This document shows positions 45,761-57,112 of a stretch of 64,000 bases of DNA, piece after piece (positions within the stretch are counted from its first letter, which is position 1; each line of letters opens with the position of its first letter). This stretch comes from Hydrogenophaga pseudoflava (GTDB lineage: Bacteria; Pseudomonadota; Gammaproteobacteria; Burkholderiales; Burkholderiaceae_C). The notes below the pieces were generated by a model that had not been told where the DNA came from, did no database searches, and worked only from the letters and a program-made list of their open reading frames with translations. The position numbers were made by a program, and so were the translations under genes. The stretch covers positions 179,408 through 243,407 of the forward strand of contig NZ_JAVHJP010000003.1 in assembly GCF_031020795.1 (NCBI RefSeq), written 5' to 3'.

Positions 45761-46801
45761 TCAGCCCCCCCGCGGCTGCAACAGCGGTACCCGGTTGATC
45801 GCCATCGCCGCCGCCGCGGTGCGCGTCTCCACCCCCAGCTTGGCGTGGATGCGCTCCAGGTGCTTCTTCACCGTCGCCGGGCTGGAACCGAGGATGTCGC
45901 CGATGTCGCGGTTGATCTTGCCCTTGACCACCCAGTACAGCACCTCCGCCTCGCGCGCGGTCAGGCCGAAGGCCTGTGCCAGCGCTTCGAGCACCGCGGC
46001 GTCCGAGGTCTCCTGCATCACGATCAGCCAGTCGCCGGGCTCGCCGTGGGCCTCGTCTTCGTCTCCGATCTGCTGGTGCAGCCGGAAGCTCAGGCGGCGG
46101 GGGCCGTGGGCTATGGTCAGGCGTGGTGGTTCGCGCAGCGGCTGGCCCGGCGCGGGCGGCGCGGCGAACTCGGGCAGCAGGCGCTCCAGCCACTGCAGCA
46201 CCGGCGCGGGCGTCACCGGCGCCTCGGTGCCGAAGTAGCGCTGCAGCAGGTCGCGCGCCAGCGGCGTCTGCCACATCAGCCGGCCGTCGCGCGCACGCAC
46301 GGTGATGGTGGCGTAGCCAAACGCGTCGAGCGCGTTGCGTGCCTGGCTGCGCTCCAGCGCGCCCTGGCGCGACTGGCGCGACTGGCGCAGGTGCACGCCC
46401 ATGCGCGCCATCACCTCCCGCGGCTTGATCGGCTTGGTGACGTAGTCCACCCCGCCCGCCTCCAGCGCCGCGACCAGGTGCTCGGTCTCGGTCAGGCCGG
46501 TCATGAACAGGATGGGGATGTGCGCGGTCTGCGGGTCGGCCTTGAGCTGGCGCGCCACCTCGAAGCCGTCCAGGCCGGGCATCACCGCGTCCAGCAGCAC
46601 CACATCGGGCAGAGCCTGGCGCGCGCGGCGGATGGCCGCCTCGCCGTCGAGCGCCACCAGCACGGTGTAGCCCGCATCGTCCAGAGCGTCGTGCAGCGGC
46701 GCGACGTTGTCGGGCACGTCGTCGACGATCAGCACCACCGCGCCGGGTTCGGCGGACAGCAGGGCGTCGGCGGAGGGGTGGTCGGGCGAGCGGATCATCA
46801 T
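45761..46801 (-). CDS. Response regulator with LuxR-type DNA-binding domain
   Basis: The 346-residue protein has a receiver domain (residues 20-140; phosphoacceptor Asp71 in VVLLDAVMPG, acidic pair IVDD, Lys in YVTKPI). A central region of about 100 residues follows, then a C-terminal LuxR helix-turn-helix (LTAREAEVLYWVVKGKINRD, ATVKKHLERIHAKL). Its ATG overlaps the stop of the transporter-kinase gene by four bases, so it is the partner of that sensor. Target genes probably include the adjacent divergent urease operon or transport genes; this is inferred from position. Confidence 0.92.
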   Translation of the reverse strand: MMIRSPDHPSADALLSAEPGAVVLIVDDVPDNVAPLHDALDDAGYTVLVALDGEAAIRRARQALPDVVLLDAVMPGLDGFEVARQLKADPQTAHIPILFMTGLTETEHLVAALEAGGVDYVTKPIKPREVMARMGVHLRQSRQSRQGALERSQARNALDAFGYATITVRARDGRLMWQTPLARDLLQRYFGTEAPVTPAPVLQWLERLLPEFAAPPAPGQPLREPPRLTIAHGPRRLSFRLHQQIGDEDEAHGEPGDWLIVMQETSDAAVLEALAQAFGLTAREAEVLYWVVKGKINRDIGDILGSSPATVKKHLERIHAKLGVETRTAAAAMAINRVPLLQPRGG

Positions 46802-49800
46802 GCGGTGCGGTCGGTGGAAGGTCGGCCGGCGCCCAGCGGGAGCAGGCGCTGTTCAATGGCCTCGAAGCGGAACTCGCGCGCCAGCGCGCGCAGAGCGTCG
46901 GCGAACGCCGCCTGCTCGGGGTGGTCGGCCGCCCAGTCGTCGAGCCAGCGCATCACACCTTTGGCATAGCCCAGGCGCACCAGCTCCAGCAACGGCGAGA
47001 AGTCGTGCGCGGCGGGCGGTGGCGCCGCGGTGGCCGGCGCGGCCACCGTGTCGGTGGCCACCGGGGCATGCACCCAGCGCAGGCCCAGCTGTTGCTGCAG
47101 CCAGCCCGTGAGGTCGTCGCGCCGCACCGGCTTGACGAAGAACGCCTGATCGGCCGGCCGGCCATCGTTGGCATCGGCCTGCAGGCCCTTGTCGAAGGCG
47201 TTGGCCGACACCACCGCCATGGGCACGGCCGACCAACCCGCGGCGCGCAGCCGGCGCAGCGTCTCCCAACCGTCGATGCCCGGCATGGCCAGGTCCATGA
47301 ACACCGCGTGCGGCGCGCGCTCGCTGTCCGGTGCCACGCCGTCGAGCAGGGCCAGCGCGTCGTGGCCGCTGGTGGCCAGCATCACCTCGAAGCCCAGCGG
47401 CTGCAGCCAGCGCGCGATGAGTTCGCGGTCGCTCTCTTCGTTGTCCACCACCAGCACGCGCCGGCGCGGGCCTTCGTAGCCGGTGACCGGTGCCGCCACA
47501 GCGGCCGGCCGCGTGGCCGCGCCGTGCAGGGCGGGCAGGAACAGGCGCACGCTGAACACCGTGCCCTGGCCCGGCGCGCTGCGCACCGTCATCTCGCCGC
47601 CCATCAGGTCGGTCAGCATCTTGGCGATCGTCAGGCCCAGGCCGGTGCCGCCCCCGGCGGCCGCCGAACCACCCTCGGCCTGCTGGCCGCGCGCGAAGGG
47701 CTCGAACACGCGCTCCAGCTCGGTGTTGCTCATGCCCGGTCCGGTGTCGCTGACCTCGAACACCGCCATCTCGCGCGCATGGCCCACCTTCAGCCGCACC
47801 TCGCCCTCGCGTGTGAACTTCACCGCATTGCCCAGCAGGTTGATCAGGATCTGGCGCAGCCGCTTTTCGTCGGCGCGCACCGCCTCGGGCAGGCGCGGCC
47901 CGGGCTCGAACACGAAGCGCAGGCCCTTGGCCGCGGCCTGCAGCTCGAACATGCTGGCGACCTCGCCCACGGTGTCGGCGAAGGCCATCGGCTTCACATC
48001 GAGCTTCAGCTTGCCCGACTCGATGCGCGCGATGTCCAGCGTGCCCTCGATCAGCGAGAGCAGGTGCTCGCCGCCGCGGTGGATCACGCGGATGGCCTGG
48101 GCCCGGTGCGGTGCCAGCTCGCGGTCTTCCTGCAGCAGCTGGGCGTAACCCAGGATGCTGTTGAGCGGCGTGCGCAGCTCGTGGCTGATGGTGCTGATGT
48201 AGCGGCTCTTGGCCTGGTTGGCCTGGTCGGCGACCTCGCGCGCGCGCTGCAGCTGCTCGTCGGTGCGGCGGTGCGACTCGATCTCCTGCATCAGCAGCCG
48301 GGTCTGCCGGTTGGACTCCTCCTGCGCCACCTCGCGGCTCTTGTGAGCCAGCACCAGCCACCAGGCCACCGTGGCCGCGATCAGCAGCAGCACCGCGTAC
48401 ACGCGCAAAAAGCCCGAGCGCAGCGCGGCGTCCAGCAGGCCCACATCGCCCACCGCGGCCACGCCCTGGCCCAGACCCTCGACCTGCTGCCGGTAGAGCA
48501 GCCCAAGCACCGCCGCCAGCACCGGCGCAATCACCAGCATCAGCAGCAGGTAGTGGGCCAGGCCGGCCTCCAGGTAGGGCCAGGCCCGCTGCGGCAGCAC
48601 CGTGCGCAGCGCCGACTGCCACTGCACCGACAGCCGCGCGTGGGGTTTGCAGAGGTCGCCGCAGCGCGCGTCCAGCGTGCAGCACAGCGAGCAGATCGGC
48701 CCCTGGTAGGCGGGGCAGTGGGCCATGTCGGGGCCTTCGTAATCCCGCTCACAGATAACGCACTTCAGGACGCTCAGGCGCTGGTAGCGATTCGCCGCCG
48801 GGCCGCCCCAAGGCGAATCAGCCCCCTCGGGGGGCAGCGACCCGCGAAGCGGCGGAGCGTGGGGGTCAGCGCCTCTGGCGATGTAATAGCGCCCCTTCGT
48901 CGCCCACGCGATCAGCGGCGCCGTCACCAGCGCCGTCACCATCGCGATCACGGCCGAGAAGGCCTGCGCGCCGGCACCCATCAGGCCCATGTGGGCCGCG
49001 ATCGACAGCGCCGAGGCCAGGCCCATCGCGCCCACGCCCACCGGGTTGATGTCGTACAGATGCGCACGCTTGAACTCGATGCCCTTGGGGCTCCAGCCCA
49101 GGGGCTTGTTGATCACCAGGTCGGCCACCACCGCCATGATCCAGGCGATGGCGATGTTGCTGTAGAGGCCCAGCACCTCGCCCAGCGCGCGGAACACGTT
49201 CATCTCCATCAGCATGAAAGCGATCAGCGTGTTGAACACCACCCAGACCACGCGGCCGGGGTGGCTGTGCGTCAGGCGCGAGAAGAAGTTGCTCCAGGCC
49301 AGCGAGCCGGCGTAGGCGTTGGTGACGTTGATCTTGAGCTGCGAGACCACGACGAACAGCGCCGTGGCCGCCACCGCCCAGCCGTAGTTCGGGAACACGT
49401 ACTCGTAGGCGGCGAGGTACATCTGGTTGGGGTCGACCGCGCGCTCCACCGGCACCATGTGGCTGATCGCGAGGTAGGCGAGCAGCGCACCGCCCAGCAT
49501 CTTGAGCACACCCAGCAGCACCCAGCCCGGACCGCCGGCCAGCACGCCCGCCCACCAGCGCCCGGCCCGCCCCCGTTGCGGCGCCGGCATGAAGCGCAGG
49601 TAGTCCGCCTGTTCGCCCATCTGCGTGATGAGCGCGATGCCCACCGTCAGCGCCGCACCAAACAAGTGCCAATCAAAGGCGATGCCCGCACCACTTTCGC
49701 CCCCGTAGTGCACCACATTGGAAAACGCACCCGGATCGAGCACCCACACCGCCACGAAGGGAACGACCATCATCACCAGCCACAGCGGCTGGGTCCAGAC

Positions 49801-50370
49801 CTGGAAGCGGCTGATGATGGACACGCCGTAGGTCACCAGCGGAATCACCACGAGGGCGCAGATCAGGTAGCCCCAGGCCGGCGGGATGTCCAGCGCCAGA
49901 TCCAGCGCGTAGGCCATCACCGCCGCTTCGAGCGCGAAGAAGATGAAGGTGAACGAGGCGTAGATCAGCGAGGTGATGGTCGAGCCGATGTAGCCGAAGC
50001 CTGCGCCGCGGGTGAGCAGGTCCATGTCGACGCCGTAGCGCGCGGCGTAGACGCTGATCGGCAGGCCGGCCAGGAAGATGATCAGCCCGGTCGCGAGGAT
50101 GGCCCAGAAGGCGTTGACGAAGCCGTACTGCACCAGCAGCGTGGCGCCCACGGCTTCGAGGATCAGGAACGAGGCCGCGCCGAACGCGGTGTTGGCCACC
50201 CGCCATTCGCTCCACTGGCGGAAGCGCTGCGGCGTGAAGCGCAGCGCGTAGTCCTCCATGGTCTCGCGGCCGACCCAGCTGTTGTAGTCGCGGCGCACCT
50301 TGATGATGCGCTGGACCGGCTCGGGTCGCCCGGCCAGCGGATCGGTCGCGAGGTCGGATGGGGTGTTCAC
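46798..50370 (-). CDS. NCS1 transporter / hybrid sensor histidine kinase fusion
   Basis: This protein of about 1190 residues fuses four modules. Residues 20-510 are an NCS1-type (cytosine/allantoin permease-like) membrane domain with about 12 helices ([27 protein letters not shown]-type [10 protein letters not shown]). Residues 537-577 are a Cys-rich segment ([32 protein letters not shown]). Two more helices follow, then HisKA and HATPase domains (His near 729 in [24 protein letters not shown]), and a receiver with Asp near 1026 (VFMDLAMPG). It probably senses the transported or bound compound. GTG 50370 fits the family start; an ATG at 50472 is an alternative. A GC-rich repeat lies in frame at 48797-48865. 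It is divergent from ureA. Confidence 0.88.
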   Translation of the reverse strand: MNTPSDLATDPLAGRPEPVQRIIKVRRDYNSWVGRETMEDYALRFTPQRFRQWSEWRVANTAFGAASFLILEAVGATLLVQYGFVNAFWAILATGLIIFLAGLPISVYAARYGVDMDLLTRGAGFGYIGSTITSLIYASFTFIFFALEAAVMAYALDLALDIPPAWGYLICALVVIPLVTYGVSIISRFQVWTQPLWLVMMVVPFVAVWVLDPGAFSNVVHYGGESGAGIAFDWHLFGAALTVGIALITQMGEQADYLRFMPAPQRGRAGRWWAGVLAGGPGWVLLGVLKMLGGALLAYLAISHMVPVERAVDPNQMYLAAYEYVFPNYGWAVAATALFVVVSQLKINVTNAYAGSLAWSNFFSRLTHSHPGRVVWVVFNTLIAFMLMEMNVFRALGEVLGLYSNIAIAWIMAVVADLVINKPLGWSPKGIEFKRAHLYDINPVGVGAMGLASALSIAAHMGLMGAGAQAFSAVIAMVTALVTAPLIAWATKGRYYIARGADPHAPPLRGSLPPEGADSPWGGPAANRYQRLSVLKCVICERDYEGPDMAHCPAYQGPICSLCCTLDARCGDLCKPHARLSVQWQSALRTVLPQRAWPYLEAGLAHYLLLMLVIAPVLAAVLGLLYRQQVEGLGQGVAAVGDVGLLDAALRSGFLRVYAVLLLIAATVAWWLVLAHKSREVAQEESNRQTRLLMQEIESHRRTDEQLQRAREVADQANQAKSRYISTISHELRTPLNSILGYAQLLQEDRELAPHRAQAIRVIHRGGEHLLSLIEGTLDIARIESGKLKLDVKPMAFADTVGEVASMFELQAAAKGLRFVFEPGPRLPEAVRADEKRLRQILINLLGNAVKFTREGEVRLKVGHAREMAVFEVSDTGPGMSNTELERVFEPFARGQQAEGGSAAAGGGTGLGLTIAKMLTDLMGGEMTVRSAPGQGTVFSVRLFLPALHGAATRPAAVAAPVTGYEGPRRRVLVVDNEESDRELIARWLQPLGFEVMLATSGHDALALLDGVAPDSERAPHAVFMDLAMPGIDGWETLRRLRAAGWSAVPMAVVSANAFDKGLQADANDGRPADQAFFVKPVRRDDLTGWLQQQLGLRWVHAPVATDTVAAPATAAPPPAAHDFSPLLELVRLGYAKGVMRWLDDWAADHPEQAAFADALRALAREFRFEAIEQRLLPLGAGRPSTDRTA
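48797..48865 (+). repeat. GC-rich palindromic repeat inside the transporter-kinase gene, copy 5
   Basis: GCCGGGCC, CCCCCTCGGGGGG and GCGAAGCGGCGGAGCGTGGGGG, matching the intergenic repeat family in sequence and order. It is read in frame without a stop, giving about residues 502-525 between the membrane domain and the Cys-rich segment ([19 protein letters not shown]). Confidence 0.78.
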
Positions 50371-50480
50371 CCTGTGGTTTTCGCACCTTTCGTGCCATAC
50401 GCCGGATGCCGGATAGGCAATGCCGCGCGCGGCGGCATACTGGTCCACCATCCCGGCACACGCCTTGCTCATTCCTGTCC

Positions 50481-50783
50481 ATGGAACTCACACCCCGCGA
50501 AAAAGACAAGCTGCTGATCTTCACCGCCGCCCTGCTGGCCGAGCGGCGCAAGGCGCGCGGCCTCAAGCTCAATTACCCCGAAGCCGTGGCCCTGATCAGC
50601 GCTGCGGTGATGGAAGGCGCGCGCGACGGCAAGACCGTGGCCCAGCTCATGAGCGAAGGCCGCGCCGTGCTCACGCGCGAGGACGTGATGGAGGGCGTGC
50701 CCGAGATGATTCCCGACATCCAGGTCGAAGCCACCTTCCCCGACGGCACCAAGCTCGTGACCGTGCACACCCCGATCGCCTGA
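50481..50783 (+). CDS. ureA: Urease gamma subunit
   Basis: The 100-residue protein is the small gamma subunit of the nickel urease: [58 protein letters not shown]. It is the first gene of ureA-small ORF-ureBCEFG. About 110 bases separate it from the divergent transporter-kinase start and must hold both promoters. ureD is not adjacent. Confidence 0.97.
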   Translation: MELTPREKDKLLIFTAALLAERRKARGLKLNYPEAVALISAAVMEGARDGKTVAQLMSEGRAVLTREDVMEGVPEMIPDIQVEATFPDGTKLVTVHTPIA

Positions 50784-50798
50784 ACCCCGGAGCCCCGC

Positions 50799-50960
50799 AT
50801 GAAACGCCTCACCGCCCTCACCGCTGCCCTCACCACCCTGCCCGCCCTGGCCCACGACGGCCATGGCCTGTTCGGCAGCCACTGGCACGCCACCGACGCG
50901 CTCGGGTTTGTCGGCGTGGCCGCGCTGATCGGCTTCGCCCTCTGGATGTCCCGCAAATAA
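50799..50960 (+). CDS. Small His-rich membrane peptide between ureA and ureB (53 aa)
   Basis: A 53-residue open frame fills most of the gap between ureA and ureB. It has a signal-like start ([20 protein letters not shown]), a His-rich stretch [12 protein letters not shown] at 19-30, and a hydrophobic helix [19 protein letters not shown] at the end. The His cluster just after the predicted cleavage site recalls the N-terminus of HupE/UreJ-type nickel permeases, though the rest is missing. A CGGAG ribosome-binding site precedes the ATG. A role in nickel handling is inferred. Confidence 0.72.
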   Translation: MKRLTALTAALTTLPALAHDGHGLFGSHWHATDALGFVGVAALIGFALWMSRK

Positions 50961-50970
50961 GGCCCGCCGC

Positions 50971-51276
50971 ATGATCCCCGGCGAATACCTGATCGACGAC
51001 GGCGAGCACGCCCTCAACCCCGGCCGCTCCACGCTCACGCTGGTGGTGCAGAACACCGCCAACCGCCCGGTGCAGGTGGGCTCGCACTACCACTTTGCCG
51101 AGACCAACGCCGCGCTGTCCTTCGACCGCGCGGCCGCGCAGGGCAAGCGCCTGAACATCGCCAGCGGCACCGCCGTGCGCTTCGAGCCCGGCCAGCAGCG
51201 CACCGTCGAGCTGGTGGACTTCGCGGGTGAGCGCATCGTGTACGGCTTCCGTGGCCTCGTGCAAGGAAAACTCTGA
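50971..51276 (+). CDS. ureB: Urease beta subunit
   Basis: The 101-residue beta subunit shows the family sequence: [61 protein letters not shown] and [11 protein letters not shown]. It assembles with UreA and UreC. It starts 10 bases after the small ORF and ends 2 bases before ureC. Confidence 0.97.
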   Translation: MIPGEYLIDDGEHALNPGRSTLTLVVQNTANRPVQVGSHYHFAETNAALSFDRAAAQGKRLNIASGTAVRFEPGQQRTVELVDFAGERIVYGFRGLVQGKL

Positions 51277-51278
51277 CC

Positions 51279-52997
<1,719 letters not shown>

Positions 52998-53017
52998 TAG
53001 CAAAACAGGGAAGTCCA

Positions 53018-53617
53018 ATGCTTCAAGTCTCCAAACTCGTCCCGCAGGGCAAGGGGCTGGCGCCGGTGCTGGTGCGCCGCGCCGCCACGGTCACCCTCGA
53101 CTGGGATGTCCGCCAGAAGAGCCGTTTCGACGCCGAGTCGTCCGATGGCCGCCGCGTCGGCGTGTTCCTGCCGCGCGGCACCGTCGTGCGCGGCGGTGAC
53201 GTGCTGGTCACCCAGGACGGCTCGCTGCTGCGGGTGAACGCCGCGGCCCAGCCGGTGCTCAAGATCACCGCCTGCACCGACCACCACCACGGGCACGACC
53301 ACGACCCCGCCTTCGACCTGATGCGCGCGGCCTACCACCTGGGCAACCGCCACGTGCCCATCGAGCTGCGGCCCGATCACCTCAAGATCGAGCCCGACCA
53401 TGTGCTGGCCGACCTGCTGCGCACCATGCACCTGAACGTGGCCGAGGTGCGCGAGCCTTTCGAGCCCGAGGGCGGGGCCTACGCCGCCGGTCATGGCGGT
53501 CACGGGCACAGCCATGGCCACGAGCACCACGGCCATGACCATGGGCACGCCCACCCCAGCCACGACCACGGACACGGTCATGGCCACCACCACGCGCATG
53601 GTCACGACCACGGCTGA
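53018..53617 (+). CDS. ureE: Urease nickel chaperone UreE with long His tail
   Basis: UreE delivers nickel to the urease complex. The 199-residue protein has the N-terminal domain ([27 protein letters not shown]) and a central metal-site domain ([13 protein letters not shown]). The C-terminal tail of about 40 residues is more than half His/Gly/Asp ([17 protein letters not shown]), which can bind many nickel ions. The tail coding region overlaps the start of ureF by 20 bases. The start ATG is 20 bases past ureC. Confidence 0.95.
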   Translation: MLQVSKLVPQGKGLAPVLVRRAATVTLDWDVRQKSRFDAESSDGRRVGVFLPRGTVVRGGDVLVTQDGSLLRVNAAAQPVLKITACTDHHHGHDHDPAFDLMRAAYHLGNRHVPIELRPDHLKIEPDHVLADLLRTMHLNVAEVREPFEPEGGAYAAGHGGHGHSHGHEHHGHDHGHAHPSHDHGHGHGHHHAHGHDHG

Positions 53618-54314
53618 AGCGCCGGCGACCGTGGCGGCCGGGCTGCTGCACACGCTGTGGCTGGCCTCGCCGGCCCTGCCGGTCGGCGGCTTTTCGTATT
53701 CCGAAGGATTGGAAGCTGCGGTGGACGCCGGGCTGGTGCGCGACGAGGCCAGTGCCGCCGCCTGGCTCGCCGACCAGCTGCAGCTCTCGCTCGCGCGCAG
53801 CGACCTGGCGGTGGTGGCGCAGGCCATCCCCGCGTGGCGGGCGAACGACCTGGCCCGCATCCGTGCGCTCAATGACTGGGTGCTCCGCACCCGGGAGACC
53901 CAGGAGTTCCGCCTGCAGACCGAACAGATGGGCCGCTCGCTGCAGGCCTGGGCGCAATCGCTGGGCGAGTTCGGCGGCGGCGTGCTGCAGCGCCTGCAGG
54001 CGGCGGATCTGCAGCCGCCCACCTACCCGGTCGCCATGGCCTGCGCTGCGGCGGCCTCGGGTGCGCCCCTGGCCGACAGCCTGGCCGGCTTCGCCTTCGG
54101 CTGGGCCGAGAACATGGTGCAGGCGGCCATCAAGTCGGTGCCGCTGGGTCAGAGCTCGGGCCAGCGCATGCTGGCGCGCCTGGTGACCGAGATCCCCGGC
54201 GCCGTGGCCTACGCGATGGCGCTGGGCGACGAAGACCGCCAGGCCTTCACGCCCCTGCTCGCCATCCTGAGCGCCCGCCACGAAACCCAGTACTCGCGAC
54301 TGTTCCGATCCTGA
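53598..54314 (+). CDS. ureF: Urease accessory protein UreF
   Basis: UreF bridges UreD and UreG in the urease activation complex. The 238-residue protein shows [43 protein letters not shown] and [23 protein letters not shown] 53598 ([12 protein letters not shown]) is chosen because further upstream in frame the sequence is only the shifted reading of the ureE His tail. That leaves a 20-base overlap with ureE. Confidence 0.94.
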   Translation: MVTTTAEAPATVAAGLLHTLWLASPALPVGGFSYSEGLEAAVDAGLVRDEASAAAWLADQLQLSLARSDLAVVAQAIPAWRANDLARIRALNDWVLRTRETQEFRLQTEQMGRSLQAWAQSLGEFGGGVLQRLQAADLQPPTYPVAMACAAAASGAPLADSLAGFAFGWAENMVQAAIKSVPLGQSSGQRMLARLVTEIPGAVAYAMALGDEDRQAFTPLLAILSARHETQYSRLFRS

Positions 54315-54325
54315 AGACGCACACG

Positions 54326-54994
54326 ATGACCGCCCTGCACCACATCCCGAACCGCACCAAGACCCTGCCCCCGCTGCGCGTGGGCATCGGCGGACCCGTC
54401 GGCTCGGGCAAGACCACGCTGCTCGAGATGCTGTGCAAGACCATGCGCGAGCGCTACGACCTGGTCGCCATCACCAACGACATCTACACCAAGGAAGACC
54501 AGCGCCTGCTCACCGTCAGCGGCGCACTGCCGGCCGAGCGCATCATGGGCGTGGAAACCGGCGGCTGCCCGCACACCGCCATCCGCGAGGACTGCTCGAT
54601 CAACCTCGAAGCCATCGACCGCATGCTGGGCGAGTTCCCGGACGCCGACATCGTGTTCGTCGAATCCGGCGGTGACAACCTGGCCGCGACCTTCAGCCCC
54701 GAACTCTCCGACCTGACGATCTACGTGATCGACGTCGCGGCCGGCGAGAAGATCCCGCGCAAGGGCGGGCCCGGCATCACCAAGAGCGACCTGTTCGTCA
54801 TCAACAAGACCGATCTGGCGCCCCACGTCGGGGCCGACCTGGAGGTGATGAAACAGGACACCACGCGCATGCGTCCCGACACCGCGCGCAAGCCCTGGGT
54901 GATGACCAACCTCAAGACGCTCGACGGCGTGGCCGAGGTCGTGCGCTTCATCGAGCAGCGCGGCATGCTGACCCCGGCCAGCGCCTCGACCTGA
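54326..54994 (+). CDS. ureG: Urease GTPase UreG
   Basis: UreG hydrolyses GTP during nickel delivery. The 222-residue protein has the P-loop [10 protein letters not shown] (residues 22-31), the metal-linked motif [14 protein letters not shown] (CPH), [15 protein letters not shown], and the guanine motif NKTDLAP. Last gene of the urease operon; a tRNA-Ser gene follows 31 bases later. Confidence 0.97.
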   Translation: MTALHHIPNRTKTLPPLRVGIGGPVGSGKTTLLEMLCKTMRERYDLVAITNDIYTKEDQRLLTVSGALPAERIMGVETGGCPHTAIREDCSINLEAIDRMLGEFPDADIVFVESGGDNLAATFSPELSDLTIYVIDVAAGEKIPRKGGPGITKSDLFVINKTDLAPHVGADLEVMKQDTTRMRPDTARKPWVMTNLKTLDGVAEVVRFIEQRGMLTPASAST

Positions 54995-55025
54995 ACGCAC
55001 CGGCGGCTACAATGCCGCCCACCCC

Positions 55026-55113
55026 GGAGACGTGGGAGAGTGGTTTAATCCAGCGGTCTTGAAAACCGCCGACCCGCAAGGGTCCGTGAGTTCGAATCTC
55101 ACCGTCTCCGCCA
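55026..55113 (+). tRNA. tRNA-Ser (anticodon UGA)
   Basis: The 5' arm GGAGACG pairs with CGTCTCC, followed by discriminator G and an encoded CCA (55111-55113). The anticodon stem GCGGT/ACCGC encloses loop CTTGAAA, giving anticodon TGA at 55060-55062. A long variable arm (type II) and GTTCGAATC-type T loop (GAGTTCGAATCTC) fit serine tRNA. It reads UCA and related serine codons. Confidence 0.97.
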
Positions 55114-55124
55114 GGACATCAAGC

Positions 55125-55149
55125 AAAACGGGCCCTCGCGGCCCGTTTT
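55125..55149 (+). terminator. Terminator after tRNA-Ser
   Basis: AAAACGGGCC / GGCCCGTTTT with loop CTCGC. The flanking A and T runs make it usable in both directions. Confidence 0.88.
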
Positions 55150-55440
55150 CACTTTCTACCCATCACCCTACCCATCGTCGGCGGTGGCAGTCCACCACTG
55201 CTGGCGTCCGCATGGCCGCGTTCACGCGAGGAGACACCGCCGCTCCACCGGGCCTCGCCTGCGCCCGGCTCCAGGGGACCGGGCGCACCATTCGCGGGCT
55301 GGCCGAATGATATTTTCCTTAAGAAAATCAACGATCTCTTAAGTTTTACAGCGCTATAGTGCCCGCACTGCGGAGGACCCTTTTTCCGCCCAACCTGCGT
55401 CCGGCCTGCTCCTGGCGCCAGACGAACCAGGGAGGACCCC
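55150..55440. other. Non-coding region upstream of the glycosyltransferase gene
   Basis: This 291-base stretch has no convincing gene. Its right part (55307-55360) is markedly AT-rich for this genome. It contains the inverted repeat ATTTTC-CTTAA-GAAAAT (55312-55328), and a TATAGT hexamer at 55355-55360 that could be a -10 box for the downstream gene. I cannot name a clear -35. Confidence 0.5.
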
Positions 55441-57057
55441 ATGGCGACCACGACACCCCAGACCACACACCGTTTGCCAGCCCTGCGGGAGCGGCTGCGT
55501 TCGAGCGCCCTGTGGCTCTGGCTGATCGCCTCTGTCGGCGCCCTGTTCCGGCTCCGGCAGTTCGTGTACGACCGCTCCTTCTGGCACGACGAAACCCTGC
55601 TGGGTACGGCCTTTGTCGGCCGGGATTTCGCGCAGCTGGTGTTCGAACCCCTGGCCAACAACCAGGCTGCCCCGGTGGGATACCTGGTGCTGGTGAAACT
55701 GGTCACCGAAATCCTCGGCACCCACGAGTGGACGCTGCGACTGGTGTCCCTGCTCAGCGGCCTGGCGGCACTGGCGCTGGCGGTGCCCGTCTCCCGCCAG
55801 CTGTTTTCGTCCTCCGTCGCGCGCGCCACGCTGGTCGGTCTGGTGGCCGTGTCGCCGGTGTTGGTGTACTACAGCTCCGAGTTCAAGCAGTACCAGGGCG
55901 ACGTGCTGTGCACCCTGCTGATCCTCTGGCTGACCTTGCGTTTCAGGCCCGAAACGCACCGGCGCGACGCGCTGTGGCTGGCGGTGGCCGGTGCCGTCGG
56001 CATCTGGTTCTCCCATGCCATCGACTTCGTGCTCGCCGGCAGCGGGCTCGTGCTCTGGCTGGAGATGGCCCGGCGCCGCGAGCGCGCCGCCTGGCTGGCC
56101 GTGAACGCGGTCGGTCTGGTCTGGCTCGCCAGCTTTGCCCTCGACTACTTCGTGGCCCTGCGCTCGGTGCCGCACAACGCCTACCTGGCAGGGTTCTGGT
56201 CCACGACCTTCGCGCCCCTGCCGCCCAGGACGGCGGCCGAGCTGCTCTGGTTCCGTGACAGCGCGCTGGGCCTGGTGTACCTGGGCTACCTCCAGATGGG
56301 CACGGCGTTCCGGGAGGTGCTGCCCGGCTGGTTCGGCGGGCGCGTGTACGCCCTGCTGGCCCTCACCGTGCTGGGCTGCGTGGCCCTGGCCTTCCAGCGC
56401 GTCCGGGCGGCCGCCATGGGAGCCGTGACCCTGGCGGCGGTGCTGGGGGCCTCGGCCCTGCACCAGTACCCTTTCCGGGCCCGGCTCATTCTTTTCCTGG
56501 TGCCGTTCGTGTTCGTCGCCCTCGCCGCGCTCGTGCAGCAGCTGCACGACTTGCCCCTGCGCCGGGCCGGCCCGTGGCTGGCCGGCGGGCTGGCCATGGC
56601 CGCCTCCTGGACACCGCTCGGCCTGAGCCTGCACACCCTCCGGCACCCCAACAACTACCAGGACATCCGGGGCGCCCTGCAACACATCGCCGACCACCGC
56701 CAGCCCGGTGACCACGCCATGTTCAGCAGCTGGACCTACCCCGCCTACAGCTTCTACGCCTCCCGGACGGGGCTGGGCGACATGCCCCAATTCGTCTACC
56801 GTCCCACCGCCAACGAGCTGCACAACATCTTTTCCACGGTGCGGCGGATCTGCCAGGACCCCGCCTCGGGCCGGACCTGGGTGCTGGCCACCAACCAGAT
56901 CGTCGCCCACAACCGCGCGTTTCTGGAGGCGCTGCACTCCGCGTCGCCGCCGCTGTTCACCCTGCCGATGGAAGGCGCCGCACTGTTCCTGCACGACTTC
57001 CGGCCCACTGCGTTCTGCCAGCGCTACCGCTCAACTTTGCCGCCGCCCGGCCGATAG
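55441..57057 (+). CDS. GT-C fold membrane glycosyltransferase-like protein
   Basis: The 538-residue protein has a cytoplasmic N-terminus, about 11 membrane helices and an ending soluble part of about 130 residues. The first extracytoplasmic loop carries DRSFWHDE, the acidic signature of GT-C enzymes (ArnT/PMT/glycosyltransferase 39 group) that use lipid-linked sugars. Further marks are YYSSEFKQYQGDV and RPTANELHNIF. The donor and acceptor are unknown. It follows the AT-rich region and seems to be a single gene. Confidence 0.75.
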   Translation: MATTTPQTTHRLPALRERLRSSALWLWLIASVGALFRLRQFVYDRSFWHDETLLGTAFVGRDFAQLVFEPLANNQAAPVGYLVLVKLVTEILGTHEWTLRLVSLLSGLAALALAVPVSRQLFSSSVARATLVGLVAVSPVLVYYSSEFKQYQGDVLCTLLILWLTLRFRPETHRRDALWLAVAGAVGIWFSHAIDFVLAGSGLVLWLEMARRRERAAWLAVNAVGLVWLASFALDYFVALRSVPHNAYLAGFWSTTFAPLPPRTAAELLWFRDSALGLVYLGYLQMGTAFREVLPGWFGGRVYALLALTVLGCVALAFQRVRAAAMGAVTLAAVLGASALHQYPFRARLILFLVPFVFVALAALVQQLHDLPLRRAGPWLAGGLAMAASWTPLGLSLHTLRHPNNYQDIRGALQHIADHRQPGDHAMFSSWTYPAYSFYASRTGLGDMPQFVYRPTANELHNIFSTVRRICQDPASGRTWVLATNQIVAHNRAFLEALHSASPPLFTLPMEGAALFLHDFRPTAFCQRYRSTLPPPGR

Positions 57058-57112
57058 CCAGTCTGAAGAGAACGTTCGGGGAATCGCCCACTCCCGGACC
57101 TTCGGACTCGCC

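Noticed and set aside
46921-50517. A 1198-codon plus-strand frame opposite the transporter-kinase
   Set aside because: Protein is Arg/His/Gln-rich without domains, and the minus strand encodes recognisable NCS1, kinase and receiver modules.
53480-53617. CAC/CAT-rich stretch as a simple DNA repeat or CRISPR-like array
   Set aside because: It encodes the His-rich nickel-binding tail of UreE; there are no spacers or regular unit lengths.
55026-57057. tRNA-Ser as attachment site of a genomic island
   Set aside because: No integrase or mobility gene is seen, and I find no copy of the tRNA 3' end in the downstream sequence I read.
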